This document shows positions 1-12,300 of a stretch of DNA of 64,000 nt, piece by piece. Position numbers and translations under genes: made by a program. This DNA comes from Ulva prolifera. Taxonomy: Eukaryota > Chlorophyta > Ulvophyceae > Ulvales > Ulvaceae. Location: assembly GCA_023078555.1 (NCBI GenBank), contig CM041196.1, forward strand, positions 2,418,001-2,482,000. Reading direction: 5' to 3'. Numbering within the stretch: the stretch's first letter is position 1; every line of letters begins with the position of its first letter. Under the pieces are notes generated by a model. That model was not told the DNA's origin, did not search any database, and worked only from the letters and a program-made list of their open reading frames with translations.

Positions 1-1348
1 CTGCTACGATAAAGTGAACAGACACGTTGCACGTGTGCACAGAGCTGCAAACCTCGCGAGATGCTTTGGCGAGACCTGGGTGACAACAGGCTGTTCAAGG
101 TGTGTCTCGATGAATATCCCAAACCTGCAGTCTCAACCTGCAGCTAGCTGACTCGGATGAATCTGTCAATTGACCTCAACCGGCACGCACTGGGAGGTCA
201 GTTCGATGCCGCTCATGTGCAACATGACGGCGCACCATGTTGCACTGCGCCTTGCACTGCTGGGCAGCAGCGGCGCTTCGTATGCAACTCAGCGCATATG
301 CTCGAGAATTTGGCTCGCCGGTGAGCTGCGCTCGTGCTTCATGTCTGCAAGCCAGCCACTCGGGCTCTACAGGGGTCGACCAAAGGTTCATCGATGCATC
401 GCGATGTTACATCGATATCCGATTCGGATCGAGCAGCGCGACGTACGGTTCCCTTGGCATCAAACGAGACGACGCGGGACGTCGCAATGTTGAATGTACA
501 TTTCCTGGCGACCTCGTGAGTGCGTCTTCACAACGTAGTTCGCCAGTACTAGTGTCCTGGCCGACCCTGCAGGATGCCGAAGCTGCAGCCTCATCTACGG
601 CGCTTGGTCAACATGAACGGCAGAGCATGCACACCCCATCGAAACAGAGCTCGGACTCACAGCCAGCGCACCTAGGTGCGTGTGAGGCACTCATTATGAT
701 CATACCTATATATATGGTATATGCATGCATTTGCATCGCTGGCAGGTTGCACCTCCAGAATTTGCACCTTCAGAATTCCTGCAGAGCTGACGACTCAGCT
801 GGCTGGCACAAAAGCCGCCTGCCCGCGCAAAAGTGACAGGCTTACAATCATTGCAGATATTTTGACGCCATTGTGTGGCCATGGCGGCATGCCTCGCACG
901 CGTACGTGCTTATAAAATCCTGCGGCTGGATCGATCCGTCGACATCCTCCTGGCTGTCGGGGCTGTACATGTGCTGCGCAGGCCAGTGGCTTGCAGTTTC
1001 ACTGTGCATGTGCGCCGCCGGCGGTCGAGGGCAGTGGCGATGAGACATCATACGTCTGGCATTGCAGCGGCAAGGTTTTGCACGTATACGCTGCGATGTC
1101 TGCAATGCTACAGCTACCTGAGCGCTCGACCTCTGTGGATCCGGCTCTCCGACGTCGGACCAGTTCAGCCCCACACGTGCACATGCATGTACATGTGGCC
1201 AGTTCCGAATGGAACAAAACTCTCTCAATCACCCCGCATAGCCGATGCTGCTCCGCTCGCCCGCGCGGCACTGCTGCAGCATGCATCCGAGACGCTCGAG
1301 TACAGCAGGGGCTCCAGCCGGTGCTGTGGCTACATGTAGCTACAATCT
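1..1348. other. No supported gene
   Basis: Reading frames here are short and overlap on both strands, and none resembles a known family. The longest, plus strand 237-836, has no recognisable domain. The sequence is rich in short tgcatgca palindromes, as are other intergenic parts of the window. I see nothing further that can be supported. Confidence 0.4.
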
Positions 1349-2057
1349 GTCCGATAGGATACGGCTCAGTAACTTTATATTTACTTTACTTTACAATGAG
1401 GCGTGCAGTGCACATGGGGGGCCGCGGGGTGGCTGCTGTGTGGCTGCTGGGCGACTGAGCCTTAAGCCTCAATTGCAGCTGCAGACTCAGTCCGGCTGCA
1501 AGCGCCGGCGGCCGCATGCATGCACGCGCATGCGTGGCGCGGCAGCTGCTGTACTGCGGCCGTCCCAGTGTGCACTCGCAACACTCATGTGCAGTGCGTT
1601 GGAAAATGTCCCCTTCTGCGTGTGTGGGGGGGGGGGGGATATGTGTTTGAACAGATCGATGAACAGATCTGTGGTGCGTCTGCGGGTGTGGCGCGACAAA
1701 CTGCGCAACGGGTACGGTGGACCACCGGCAGTCCAGCGGCATCGGCGCGCATGCATGATCGTGGGCGCCTGGACGGCCACAGCACGAGCTGCTGTACAAA
1801 GTTGTCAGAGACTACCCCTCTTTGCAGATCCATGGAAGAGAACTTTGGGTGTGCGGCCGGGCCCAGGGGCGCAAACAACGGTACAGATGCTCCACAAACG
1901 GCCTTGCTGGCTTCTGCCCCGCCAAGCTGATGCATCTTAAGATATCTTAAAGCGCTTTCCTTTTGCTCCAGGCTGATCCGGGTTTGTTGCTTTTCGGCCT
2001 TGTTAACAATTGTGAAGTAAAGTAAATCTGAACTTACTGAGATGTATCCTATTAGAC
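1349..2057. mobile_element. Non-autonomous element with terminal inverted repeats
   Basis: The two ends are inverted copies of each other: 1349-1397 matches the reverse complement of 2009-2057 at about 41 of 49 positions. Each end starts with GTC, then ATAGGATAC, and continues into a shared TTTACTTTACTT block. The roughly 710 bp unit has no reading frame that looks like a transposase and contains a run of 12 G near 1627. This is the form of a MITE-like or deleted DNA transposon. No clear target-site duplication could be assigned, so the exact outer boundary is uncertain. Confidence 0.6.
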
Positions 2058-2650
2058 GCTGACAACTCCGCATGAGCGGGACCACATATGCCGAGGGGGT
2101 AAACCTCCTGGAAGCCCCCCTCAGACGACCGTACGCAACTCACAGGGCCTCCTCCTGTGCTAAGCGAGGCGGTCACGTACGGCCGTGTCGATTCCCCAAA
2201 GCGCACACAGAATCGAACCCGCGACCTCCTGAAACGAAGGGGGTTGTGGTCATGCGCGCTGCTGTACGTGGCCCCGTTGTACATATCGGCCTCTTGAGAC
2301 GAGGCGAGCGTCCTGCCTACGGGGCTGCGGCACGTGAGTGGAGCTGCGGCGAGGGTGCACCATAACACCTCAATGCCGCGGCCCGCCGCGAATCCCCCGA
2401 GCGTGGTGAGTTTTAGTTGTTTCTGCGAGGCTCTTCGCGGCTCACATTGCCTTGGGAGGGCCAATAGAGTCCGCACGACTGGACCTGGTGTGCTGGATTG
2501 GTTTTGCCTGGAGTCCTTACCACGGGTGATGCCGGGCTCCGATTGATCGGGCACCCGGCTAGGGCTGTTCCCATCGCTAGAGTGCGATGACCGCGGGGGT
2601 TGGCTGCTGTTGAACATGCGTTCTGGACCCAGATCAATGGCTCAACCGTT
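2058..2650 (-). repeat. tRNA-like relic, possible SINE body
   Basis: No gene is visible in this stretch. On the minus strand, 2305-2289 forms an anticodon-arm-like hairpin (GCCTC, loop GTCTCAA, GAGGC). Further on, around 2240-2206, lies a B-box-like sequence (GGGTTCGATTCTG) preceded by a variable-loop-like AGGAGGTCGC. The T-stem bases do not pair properly and the spacing is too long for a tRNA, so this is not a functional tRNA gene. It may be a decayed tRNA-derived SINE or chance similarity. Confidence 0.25.
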
Positions 2651-3394
2651 TGTGTCAACAAATGGCATTCAGCAGTGCGGCAACAGTGCTACATCTCATC
2701 ACAGTGTTGCAACGACGCACAAGGGCGCTACAGCGTGTGCCAATTGGCTTAAGCTCTGAAACGCGAACGTCGTGGCAGCCCATACGGTCAGGGTGTCTTT
2801 GTGCTTGGCGAGGACAGAGGGTAGCAATGTGCATTGCTCCCAGAGTTGTCTGCCACGGCAGCAAACACATTGGCTGTGACAGCCAATGCCACGCAACAGA
2901 ACGAGCTTCCTGGGCATGTGTCTGGTACCTTGTCATCGATGGGGTCTTTGGCCACAACATCATTCTTTTGCTCGTTTGAAGAGGCACGTGTAGTATTAAT
3001 GGCGCCACGACAATACTATCGCCCTGTGGCAGGCAAAGCCTGCTGAGCCTGTACTTGACCATGGGAGGACAGAGACGCAGAGCTGTAAACTCCATCATCT
3101 TGTGGACGCGCCGCACCTGTTCAGGCGTGTTGATGTAGCTCAGTCAGGGCATACATGTTTGCCGCGGCAAAGTGTGGAGCAAGGTTTACAAGGACAAACT
3201 TGGTGCGGTGTTCTGACAGCGCTGTGCGAAGCGTGATCGACGAACAGGCCGTTGCATGCAAATTGAAGCTTCCGCAATTACTTGTGTGATACAGGTCGTC
3301 ATGTACATCAGGCTGTCATGATCTACGTCGGCTATCAAACACGTTCCCTACACGAGATATGCAATCCACCCCTCGCCACGACTGATGAACGGTA

Positions 3395-4580
3395 TCAGAG
3401 GCTTGCAACATCACGGCACCCGCGTATCGGCATCAGAGGCCAGAAGCAGATCACTAAGAAATCCCTCAAAAATTGTTGGCACCGCTTCACCAAGATTTGT
3501 CGTCGCAGTGCTTGCCATATCTCGAGATAGCGCTCTAGCAGTGCTGGACTAGCACTACTGTGCTGCTTGGAGCCATCAAGACACAGCCTCGCAACCTCAT
3601 GATGGAGCAATGTTGCAGTGGACCGGTGACTGTCAGCGTCTGCATATGCATACTCACACAGCTGTACCCGCATGCTCACTGACAAGTCTGGCGGCCATGA
3701 CAGACTATCCGAGGCATCCAAGAAACGTGCTGCTGCAGCCTCTGGCCAGCGCGAAACACTGCAACATCGTTGCCTATCCTGCCTAATGATGATGACCAGA
3801 AGGATGGACAGCAGCGCCCGTAGCATCGGATGCACCAGCCGTGACATCACCGGCCCCGGTCAACAGCACAGCTGCGCCACGGCTGTGAATATTGCGCTGT
3901 CCAGCCCGGCAGTGAGTAAACGCATGTGCTACTTTCATGATGGCAAATTGCCTGTACTGACTCACTTCATCGTCGCAATCTGATATTTGCATCCTCGCCA
4001 CAAAGAGCGAGTAGAACCAGTTTGTGAGCGCGCTGTTGCCATTGCAAGGGGCAAGATGACGACACACCAAGAACCAATGGCACGACCTTTGACTAATACT
4101 GCTTTGCTACAGTCGCACCCGCTCAGCCGTGCACTCCTACTGTAGAACGAGGCAAGGGGGCAGCCCTGCTGGGAGGATCGCGCCTGCCTCGTTTCGACGG
4201 TTTCGTATTCTGGCAAGTCAGCACATGTCTGCTCGCAAGAGTCAACATGTGCAGCAGCACGTAGGAGCAGGTAGGTTGTTTTGGAGGTCGGGATGCGATG
4301 ATTTTCTGTAGGATTTTGCTGTACACACGCCTGTCGCGCGAAACTGCCGGTCCGCGGAAGCAGGGAACATGTTGCTTAGCGATGCCATCAGCTGCCGATC
4401 ATCAGCCACTTGAAAGCGTAGCTGCAACTGTGACAAAATATCATAGGCGCGGTCATGCAAGTCGTGGTAGTCGTGGTGATTGCCGGGTCGTGTGCATGGT
4501 GAATGCGCAACACCTGTGTCCAGTTTAATCCCGCATCCCGCCACAACTCTGCTTGCGGAGTCACCGCATGCCTGAATCAC
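3395..4580 (-). CDS. Unidentified minus-strand gene, partial model
   Basis: Three minus-strand segments look more protein-like than their surroundings: 4580-4330 (includes LHDRAYDILSQLQLRFQVAD), 4070-3900 (includes NWFYSLFVARMQISDCDDEV) and 3850-3395 (includes LLERYLEIWQALRRQILVKR). They are leucine-rich and probably helical, as in a solenoid protein. Between 4340 and 4310 the best reading shifts frame: the frame ending in FRAT is replaced by one beginning VYSKILQKIIASR. That points to a short intron, a sequencing error or a pseudogene. I could not assign a family, the exon joins are not resolved, and the strand call is tentative. Confidence 0.3.
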
Positions 4581-5278
4581 GTTTCCCTTTACTTCATGTA
4601 CGTTTCAGCAGGCAACGACACCAAGCTGTCAACATTTGATAGCTATCTGATGGCCATCACCATGCCATGTCCCCTACCTCGGATTCAGGGGGGGCATCGA
4701 TTCTACTCATGAATCATTTATGCTTATAACCGAGTGACAGGACTGCATTGAGTCCATCCCCTGCGATCGCAGGTCAGAGCTACCCCCAGAGATAGGCCTC
4801 GGGCAGGCACCATACTACCTTCCTACGACGAAAGAAGTGTATGCTCGACGCCAAGCTTGCGCCTCAATGGCTTTATGAGACGAGAGCTGGGTCCTTCAAG
4901 CCCTTGCGAGGCTCTACATGAGTTTTGCAGCGCTGCTTAGACCTGTGGCCAGCGGTGCTTAAACCGGGCCATGCATGCGAGGGGGGTCTGCGGCGGCTGC
5001 CAAGCGCGCTTCTGCTGCGAGCGTCTGGGCCGAGCGAGGCACACGCAGCTGCCGTGGTGAAACACCACGAAGCCACTGCTGCCTTCCTCTTTTGCGGTGA
5101 AGCAGTTTGACCGTTTGTGTGCAAGGCCGGCCTCGGTGCGCATTGCTCTTGCAAACGCCAGTTTCTTCCGTGTGGGCACCACGCTCGGCCTCAACAAATG
5201 TTTGAGATGAAACTGTGGTATCATTGATTCATATTTGCTCCATCTGAAGTGTGTCGTGCAGTGACGAATTGTTTCACG
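4581..5278. other. Intergenic, upstream of eS7
   Basis: No protein or RNA gene is supported. The last part is the 5' flank and leader of the eS7 gene. Both strands have open frames near 4900-5400, but these are low-complexity and match nothing recognisable. Confidence 0.4.
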
Positions 5279-7899
5279 ATGTTGGCGACGCGCAAGAAGA
5301 TAGTGAAGGAGAAGGGAGAGGATCCCACGCAGTTTGAAGAGTCCGTTGCACAGGTATCGTGATTTTAGCATATCCTCGGCGTGATGTGACTCGTGTTCGC
5401 CTCGTCTTGACACGAATGGGTGTGCAGGCCATCTTCGATTTGGAGGCTACCAACCAGGACCTCAAGCCTTTGCTCAGGGATCTGTACATCACTTCAGCCA
5501 AGGAGATTGAGGTGCAAGGCAATGCTCGCAAGGCGGTTGTCGTGCATGTGCGTCCTCGCGTTGATGCAGCATGTCGTTCTCTCAGTCTACATCCGTCCAG
5601 CTGTCCCAGAGTTGACATACTGAAACAAATATACCGCTTTATTGTGTTTTCGCCTCCAGAGTTTCCGCCTCCAGACATTGCATCGTCTATGCTTAGCATT
5701 GCTCTGCCGGATAAACACTGTCAATCATTCTAGCAGATGTGAAAAAGCCGTGGTAACAGCACAGGCTTTCAGCAGCCACATGTCAGCAATCTGCTGAACA
5801 ATATCAATCGCTGTTGCAAGACGACGATGTGCTCGGCAATCATGCCTGTGCACATGGCGTCACTTGCACATTTTGACTCGGGTGCTACACGTGGAGTATG
5901 TGTACCTGTCACTACCCTTCCAAGTGACTGACTAAATCGACGACGCGCCACAGGTCCCATTCCGTCTGCTGAAGAAGTTCCATGCCGTGCAAACACGACT
6001 AGTGCGTGAGCTCGAGAAGAAATTCCAAGGGCGGGATGTGGTTGTCATTGGCAACCGCCGCATCATGCGGCCCCCAAAGACTGGATACGCTCTCGCTCGG
6101 CCCCGCTCCAGGACCCTCACTGCTGTACGTCCCCTTTCCCTGTCATTCTCTATCAGTTCACATGGTCTCATGTACTCCTGGTGTGGCTCGTGGGCCTAGG
6201 CTCGTCACCGAGGATCAGCGGAGCAACTGACGCATGCTGCAGACATGAGCCACACTGCGATGCTGATGATTTAGTCACGATGCCCCAGTTTTTGGCAGGC
6301 TGGTGGTACCCGCAGCGGCCACCGAGATTGGACTTGACATCCTGCAGTGAGGGCTGCCTGTGTCAATCGCAGAGCGCAGTCCAGGTCCAAACCGGGCATG
6401 CCCAGCTGTGGCATTTCTGTCCATGTGTCTGATGCGAGTTGTCACAGCTGCTCACCCCACAAGCTGGCCCAGCGCTGTCGCACTGGACATATATCTACGG
6501 AACAGGGCCCCGTGTACATAAGTGCTTGAGGTCTGTGGGTGCCTGCACAAGCCACAAGGGTCCAGCCGCAGCGGCCCTCCGGACTCAAGATTTCATTTTC
6601 CGTGGTTGCTAACGGTTCAGTTTCCCAGTGTAGCGAGCACAGGGTCGCACACCTGGCGCTGCTCGTCAGCAACGTATGGTGCTCATCCGCTGCACTGCCT
6701 TGCTGGTATGGGCAGTCCTGGGCAGCTGCACCCCGTGCTGCTGGCGTATCCACCACATCCACAGCAGTGCTTCCTCGTCCGATCGTGAGCACTCCAGCTC
6801 ACGCCAGCCCAGTCCCTACCCAAGTCCCGGGTTTGCAGATCATCTGCACGAATGCGACCTCTAGCGCACTTCATATACAGCTCCTGAATGGCACAGATCA
6901 TGCCAGCAGATACGCGCAGCTGAGGCGGCAGAGGCAGCACTGACGCGCGGGCGTGGCTGCAGGTGCACGCCGCGATCCTCGAGGACCTGGTGCACCCGAC
7001 CGAGATTGTGGGCAAGCGGGTGCGGTTCGAGGCCGACGGCTCGAAGATCATGAAGGTGCAGCTCGACCCCAAGGACAAGAACTCCGTTGAGTACAAGCTC
7101 GAGACCTACGCTGGTGCGGCCCTGCGCCACTTTCGGCAGTGTGCCTCTCAGCCCTGCGTAGCGGCAAGTGCCACACGTTCACAAATCTAGCTCCATCACA
7201 GCCCGGTTTACGAGCCTGTTGCATTGGACCTGTGTTCCTCTCGAGCGCAAAGCCATTCTGCCCTCTGGGGCTGTGCATTGCCGTGTGCTCGTGTTGCTGG
7301 ATCTGATTGCGGCGGCACCACACACGGCATGCTCTCCGCAGATGCCCTGCAGGCAATCGGTGCCGTGGTGCGCAGACGCCTGTCGTAGCTACCTGGGCTC
7401 TTCCTGGAAGTGTGGCCCTGTCACAAACGCACCGGGCGCACTGCTGTTGAGTGTGGCCCTGTCACATACGCACCGGGCGCACTGCTGTTGAGTGTGGCCC
7501 TGTCACATACGCACCGGGCGCACTGCTGTTGAGTGTGGCCCTGTCACATACGCACCGGGCGCACTGCTGTTGAGTGTGGCCCTGTCACATACGCACCGGG
7601 CGCACTGCTGTTGAGTGTGGCCCTGTCACAAACGCACCGCGCCCATTGCTGTTGAGTGCCCCCGTCTTCTTGGCAGTTGCAGCTGCGCCGGGCAGATGTT
7701 GCGTAGGGTGTCTGTCAGTGGGACATATCTGCTGCAGGCGGGGCCTCTATCTTTGGCACCCTGCAGGGGTGCGTGCGTGTGAGGAATGGCTGCCGACTGC
7801 ATCTTGGGACCATAACTGTTCGGCTGTTGTGCAGGGGTGTACAAGAAGTTGACCGGCAAGAACGTCATCTTCGAATTCCCGGTGCAGGAGGCTGCATGA
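5279..7899 (+). CDS. RPS7: Cytosolic ribosomal protein eS7 (RPS7)
   Basis: Component of the 40S ribosomal subunit. Five exons give 193 residues, the usual eS7 length: 5279-5353, 5428-5547, 5954-6124, 6963-7113 and 7835-7899. All junctions are GT-AG and stay in phase. Family landmarks are [20 protein letters not shown] in exon 2, [20 protein letters not shown] and [20 protein letters not shown] in exon 3, and [12 protein letters not shown] in the last exon. The ATG at 5279 starts with [13 protein letters not shown] and is the only start that keeps the conserved N-terminus. Intron 3 (6125-6962) and intron 4 (7114-7834) are long for the gene, and intron 4 holds a minisatellite. A TGTAA motif lies about 105 bases after the stop. 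Identification is secure. Confidence 0.96.
7411..7656 (+). repeat. 41 bp minisatellite, six copies, in eS7 intron 4
   Basis: Six head-to-tail copies begin at 7411, 7452, 7493, 7534, 7575 and 7616. The middle four are identical as far as I can read; the first and last carry a few changes. The unit begins TGTGGCCCTGTCACATACGC. There are no unique spacers, so this is a tandem array and not a CRISPR. It lies wholly within the last eS7 intron. Confidence 0.95.
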
Positions 7900-8003
7900 T
7901 GCGCGTGCTTCTGATGCAGTAGTCAAGGCACCCATGCCACATTTCATAGACGCCTAGCCGGCCGGTGTCACGGGCCCCCAACGGCGCTCGCTGGCATCGC
8001 CTG

Positions 8004-8008
8004 TGTAA
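8004..8008 (+). terminator. Putative TGTAA polyadenylation signal for eS7
   Basis: TGTAA occurs about 105 bases after the eS7 stop codon. This pentamer is the usual polyadenylation signal of chlorophyte nuclear genes. The cleavage site is not visible from sequence alone. Confidence 0.5.
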
Positions 8009-8017
8009 CCTCTCTGA

Positions 8018-8707
8018 TCACATTTGCCACATGGCACGTCTGTGTCTGCTGGGACTGAAACTGTATGTGCTTATTTGTCCTGTGGGCCTGTGACTGGTGA
8101 GTGCTCTGTCAGCACTGATAGAGCACGCACGGTGTGCTCGTGGGCAGCCATGATTTGTCGAGTCAGTGGAATTCGGTTCAGTCCAAGCTTTTGAGGCATG
8201 GGTGGTGCCGATTATTGATGATCCTGCAGTTCTGGAACTCTTTTCTTCACAGTGGCGTGGCGCCATCCGGAACACGGTGTCGAGTTGCTGGCCGCAAGCA
8301 ATGCCTCCCTGTCTTGCCTTGCAGCCACCGGACAAGGCCCAGGTGGTCGTGGTTAGCTGTTTTTCATTCTGGTCAGCGTTGCACTCAATTTGCCTTCCTT
8401 GTGCAGCTTGAAGTGTATCCTTTGCTGTAGTCACTTCCTTCCGCATGCTACTGAGTGACCACGTCGGTTTCCCCTCACTAGCTTTCTGAATCAGCTGAGT
8501 CCACGAGGCCACGCGTGCCAGGTCCAGGCAGACCACGTTCGGAACCATGCAGATGCCATCTGCAGGTTGGCAGCTGCGGGCTCGTTGTCTTGGGTATCTC
8601 TGGGAGATAGGCGTAAAAATCCGTTCCGTACCACAGTACCGGCACTGTGCAGTTGTCGCGAGGCCAATGCTAGACTTGTACCGAGGGCTCAAATCCACCA
8701 CAATCAT
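8018..8707 (-). CDS. Unidentified ORF, about 229 residues
   Basis: An open frame runs from an ATG at 8707 to a stop at 8018, convergent with and immediately downstream of eS7. It is the longest frame between the eS7 gene and the next gene. One CxxC pair (QCRYCGTE) is present, but no second pair completes an obvious zinc finger. I recognise no family. It may be a real single-exon gene, part of a spliced gene, or chance in GC-rich DNA; it overlaps the likely eS7 3' end, which argues for caution. Confidence 0.3.
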   Translation of the reverse strand: MIVVDLSPRYKSSIGLATTAQCRYCGTERIFTPISQRYPRQRARSCQPADGICMVPNVVCLDLARVASWTQLIQKASEGKPTWSLSSMRKEVTTAKDTLQAAQGRQIECNADQNEKQLTTTTWALSGGCKARQGGIACGQQLDTVFRMAPRHCEEKSSRTAGSSIIGTTHASKAWTEPNSTDSTNHGCPRAHRACSISADRALTSHRPTGQISTYSFSPSRHRRAMWQM

Positions 8708-9355
8708 GCGCCATGCTCTAGCCACCACATCCACTGAGGGATGAAGTGCATCCCATCGCGACGCATCGGTGCGTCTTGAGTCAGTGCAAAGGGACAGCTA
8801 CGGAGCTGGCTGTCCGGCAATTGTGAGGATGACGTGTGACGCGCGCAGGATTTTCAGCGATCGGTAGAGCCTCAGCATATGCGTGCGTTCCCGCGGAGGT
8901 CTGCAGAGGCATGCATGAAGCTGGTGTTGCCCGCTGCAGCAAGGGTACGTGTCCTTGCACCAGCACGGTGCTACTGATCTTGGCTGCCAGCATGCAGCAG
9001 GTCAATCTATATGTGGCGGATGTCTACATGTCGCTGTCACTCCCGTGAGACAACGCGCAAGTTATCGACGCTGCGCATGCTCCTGTGGTGCCTGTTTCCA
9101 CGACAGGAAGTTTTATGCCACACGAGTTGTGTTTCATCATCACGAATCATCACTATGACAGGTAGCAGGTTGTTGCCAATGCAATCTTATGCCTCGGAGC
9201 GTGTATGCCGCTCAATTGCGACTCGTGCACCTGCGCGTTGATCGTGTTGTTCACAAGATGATCGGGCGTAGGACTGCCCCATCTGCGGCAGACGAAATCA
9301 GGTGTATCAGTTCTTCATAAATCTTGGCGTGACTGTGGAGATCATCTCCCACGGC

Positions 9356-12300
9356 ATGCGGTGGCTAAATCGCAGCGTTGATTGCGCTTTCGAAGGCCTC
9401 GGCATACTTCCTCAGGAGACGAAGCAAGCGAAAATTGCCGCGACCTGCTTCGCATGTGTACGTATTTATTCTGATTCGTGTGTCCGCGCTGGACTGGTTC
9501 TCCTCAGATGTAACGCGGACTCGGTGCCACCTTGCACCTGCCTCATTACGCTACCTCGCATGCAGATCCTAGCCTCGTATTTCGTGGCAGTGCCTCTTCG
9601 TGATGAAATGGGTGTACTGTTGGGGACAAGCACTCTCCCAAAGCTCGTGGGGAGCTCTGTGTTGGTCGGCATCATCTCTCAGGCCGCGACGTCGTCACTA
9701 CTGGAGCATGCCAGCCTATCAAAGCCCATCGCTCTTCGGCGATTCTTCCGGTATCTTTCAGCTTGCATAGCTGTCTGCGCCGTGGCTCTCGTCGTCACGT
9801 TTGAGCTACCCGACACCGCTGCCTTGATGGACTGGTCAGCAATCCGTCGATCTCTTCTGCAGCAGAGTACTGACTCCAGTATCAACGGTGCCCCCCTCCT
9901 CCCACCTCTACCTCCCCCTTCACCGCGATTCTTCGGATCTCACGAGCCTCCACAGCGGCAATTCAGTGTTTCCACAGGGGATCTGTCTCTCAGCACAGCC
10001 AGGCGCACGCTCTTCATCATCTTTTACCTGTGGATGGGTATCCAGAACCTTCTCGCTGGCTCTGTGATGTGGGCCCGCTGCGCTGATGTCTTCTCAGCAG
10101 CCTCAGCTCAGCGTGTTTTTGGCGTCTTGGCCGCAGCAGCCACCTGTGGCCAGCTGGTCGGCGCCGTGGGGGTCCAGCTCTTGTGTAGATCTACCTCCCA
10201 GAACATGCCACTCTGTGCGCCCCCACCCCACCTCTGCCAACTGCTCCCAGGTAGTGAGTGCAATGTTCACGCTTCCAACGTTGTGCTTCACCTCATCCTG
10301 TGCGCGTCTGGCTGTGCTCGCCTGTTGTGTTCAGTGGCTGGAATGCACTATCAGCGACACCCTGCCACGGCGAACGGTTCTGTTGATGAAGCGTCTGACC
10401 TTTTTGCTCCACACTCTCAGCAGCTTTGCCATGCAGCTCAGCATGCTTCCGCAAATCACGTGTCGCTGAGATGTGGCCCAGGGGCCCTGACCCGCACTAG
10501 ACCCCAGCATCGACACCCCCCACACGTGCCCAGACAGATGAGTCAGGAATATAGGCGCTCTACCTCACATCTCAACAAGATGGACACCAGCACGCACCCA
10601 CCCACCTCATCGTCCACATACAGCACCAGCACAGCACTTTGCAGACTGAGAACCTGTGTTCCAGACCGCCGGCGCTTGGTCCAGGCGAATCACTGCTGAG
10701 GCTGTTCAGTCAACAGTGTTGACGCTGTGCGTCACGCACCTTCTGGGCCCGTGGGCCCATCAAAATAGCACAGTACAACCGCTTTCAGGTACCTTGTTTT
10801 CAGATTGTTTCTGTAGGTAAGCTTCCACGACCACAGCCGAAATGACATACCAAAGCATTTCAGCGCAGCCGGGCGCCGCCCCTCAGCCCGTAACCACGTG
10901 AGCCACGTGACACACCAGTTCCTTGCAGGGATGCAGGTCCTGCTGCTGGGGATCTCGGCTGCATGCATGTACTCGGCGAGCGTCTTCGTCGCCTGGCTTG
11001 ACAGCCCGCCCCAGACCAAGACCCTCAGCGGGCCCCTCACCATAGACATCGAGAGCGCGGCGGCTGACAGCCCCCGCCACGTCAGCACGCCCGCGTCGAC
11101 GCGCACGAACCTCGAGCGCCGCAGTTCGGCCGGCAACCGCGCACTCCCGACCCCGGCTGCGGCGGCTGCCGCTGCCGGGGCGCCGCCGAGCACGCCCTCC
11201 AGTCAGCCAGGCATGCAGGGCAGCGGGGCACACGTCAACGGCAACCAGGCCAGCGGCGGGCATGCGGGCACGGCGGGGGCGAGCGACGGCGGCCCAGTGC
11301 GGCTGCCGCCGCTGCCACAGCGGCGGCGCAACACGGCAGCTTTGGCGCGGCGATCGGCCGCAGTTCCGTGGTACTCTGTTGTATGGATCCGCAAGTGAGC
11401 CTCAAATCCCCGCCCCCCCCCCCTGGCCCTGCATCGCCGCCCTGTGCTGCGCTATCGGGTAGCCATGCCGTGCTGTGCTGCGGACAAGTGTGCGCTGTGC
11501 AGATGCTAGCGCATTTCATCGCAAGATTCACCTGTCAGTGCACCCCTGTAGACACAACTGAGCCTGTTCACAAACCATGGCTTCCCTGCAACGGGCACAT
11601 CAAGGTCCAACCGCCTCAGCACGTGAAGTCAGCCGCCTGGAGAGGCATCACTTGGAACTCAGGCACCGACTCTACAGTATGTCGGCTGTTTATCTGGGTC
11701 GCACGTCCGGCAAATCCGTGCAGTGACCCGGCAGTATGTAGATACGCTTCTAGACACCGGCGCATCGCCACAGCGGCACGGTGCAGGAGCAGCATGCGTG
11801 GTGCGGTGCAGGTCGGTGGAGGCGTTCACGCAGATCGGGGCCTCGCCGCTGCTGCGCCACCTCAGCGTGCACCTCGTGTGCGGCTACCTCGTCAGCTCGC
11901 TGCTCTACTTCGCGCGCTCCCGCATCTTTGCGGCCGCGCTGTCCGGCTCCGCGACACGCATGCGCTGGTTCTCCGCAGTGCATGCACTGTCAGGGTCGCT
12001 CATCCTCGCCCTGCAGCTGCTCGCCACTGGTGCGCCCGCTCCTACCAATGGCCACAGCACACAGCACAGCACGCAGCATATCACGCAGCACAATGCACAC
12101 AGCACACTGTACACACGCAGGAGAGAGCCAGGTCAAGCTGGTGGGTGTGCGTGGGCGCAGTGCCGGTCTTCAGTGCGCGTGTGGCTGCCAGTGTTGGGTC
12201 GCCCTGCAGCATTTTGAGGGCTGCCATCCAGAATCCAGGCCTACATGTTCGGATCTGGTCTGTATGATTGGGCGAGACGACTACAATGTTGGCTGGCATG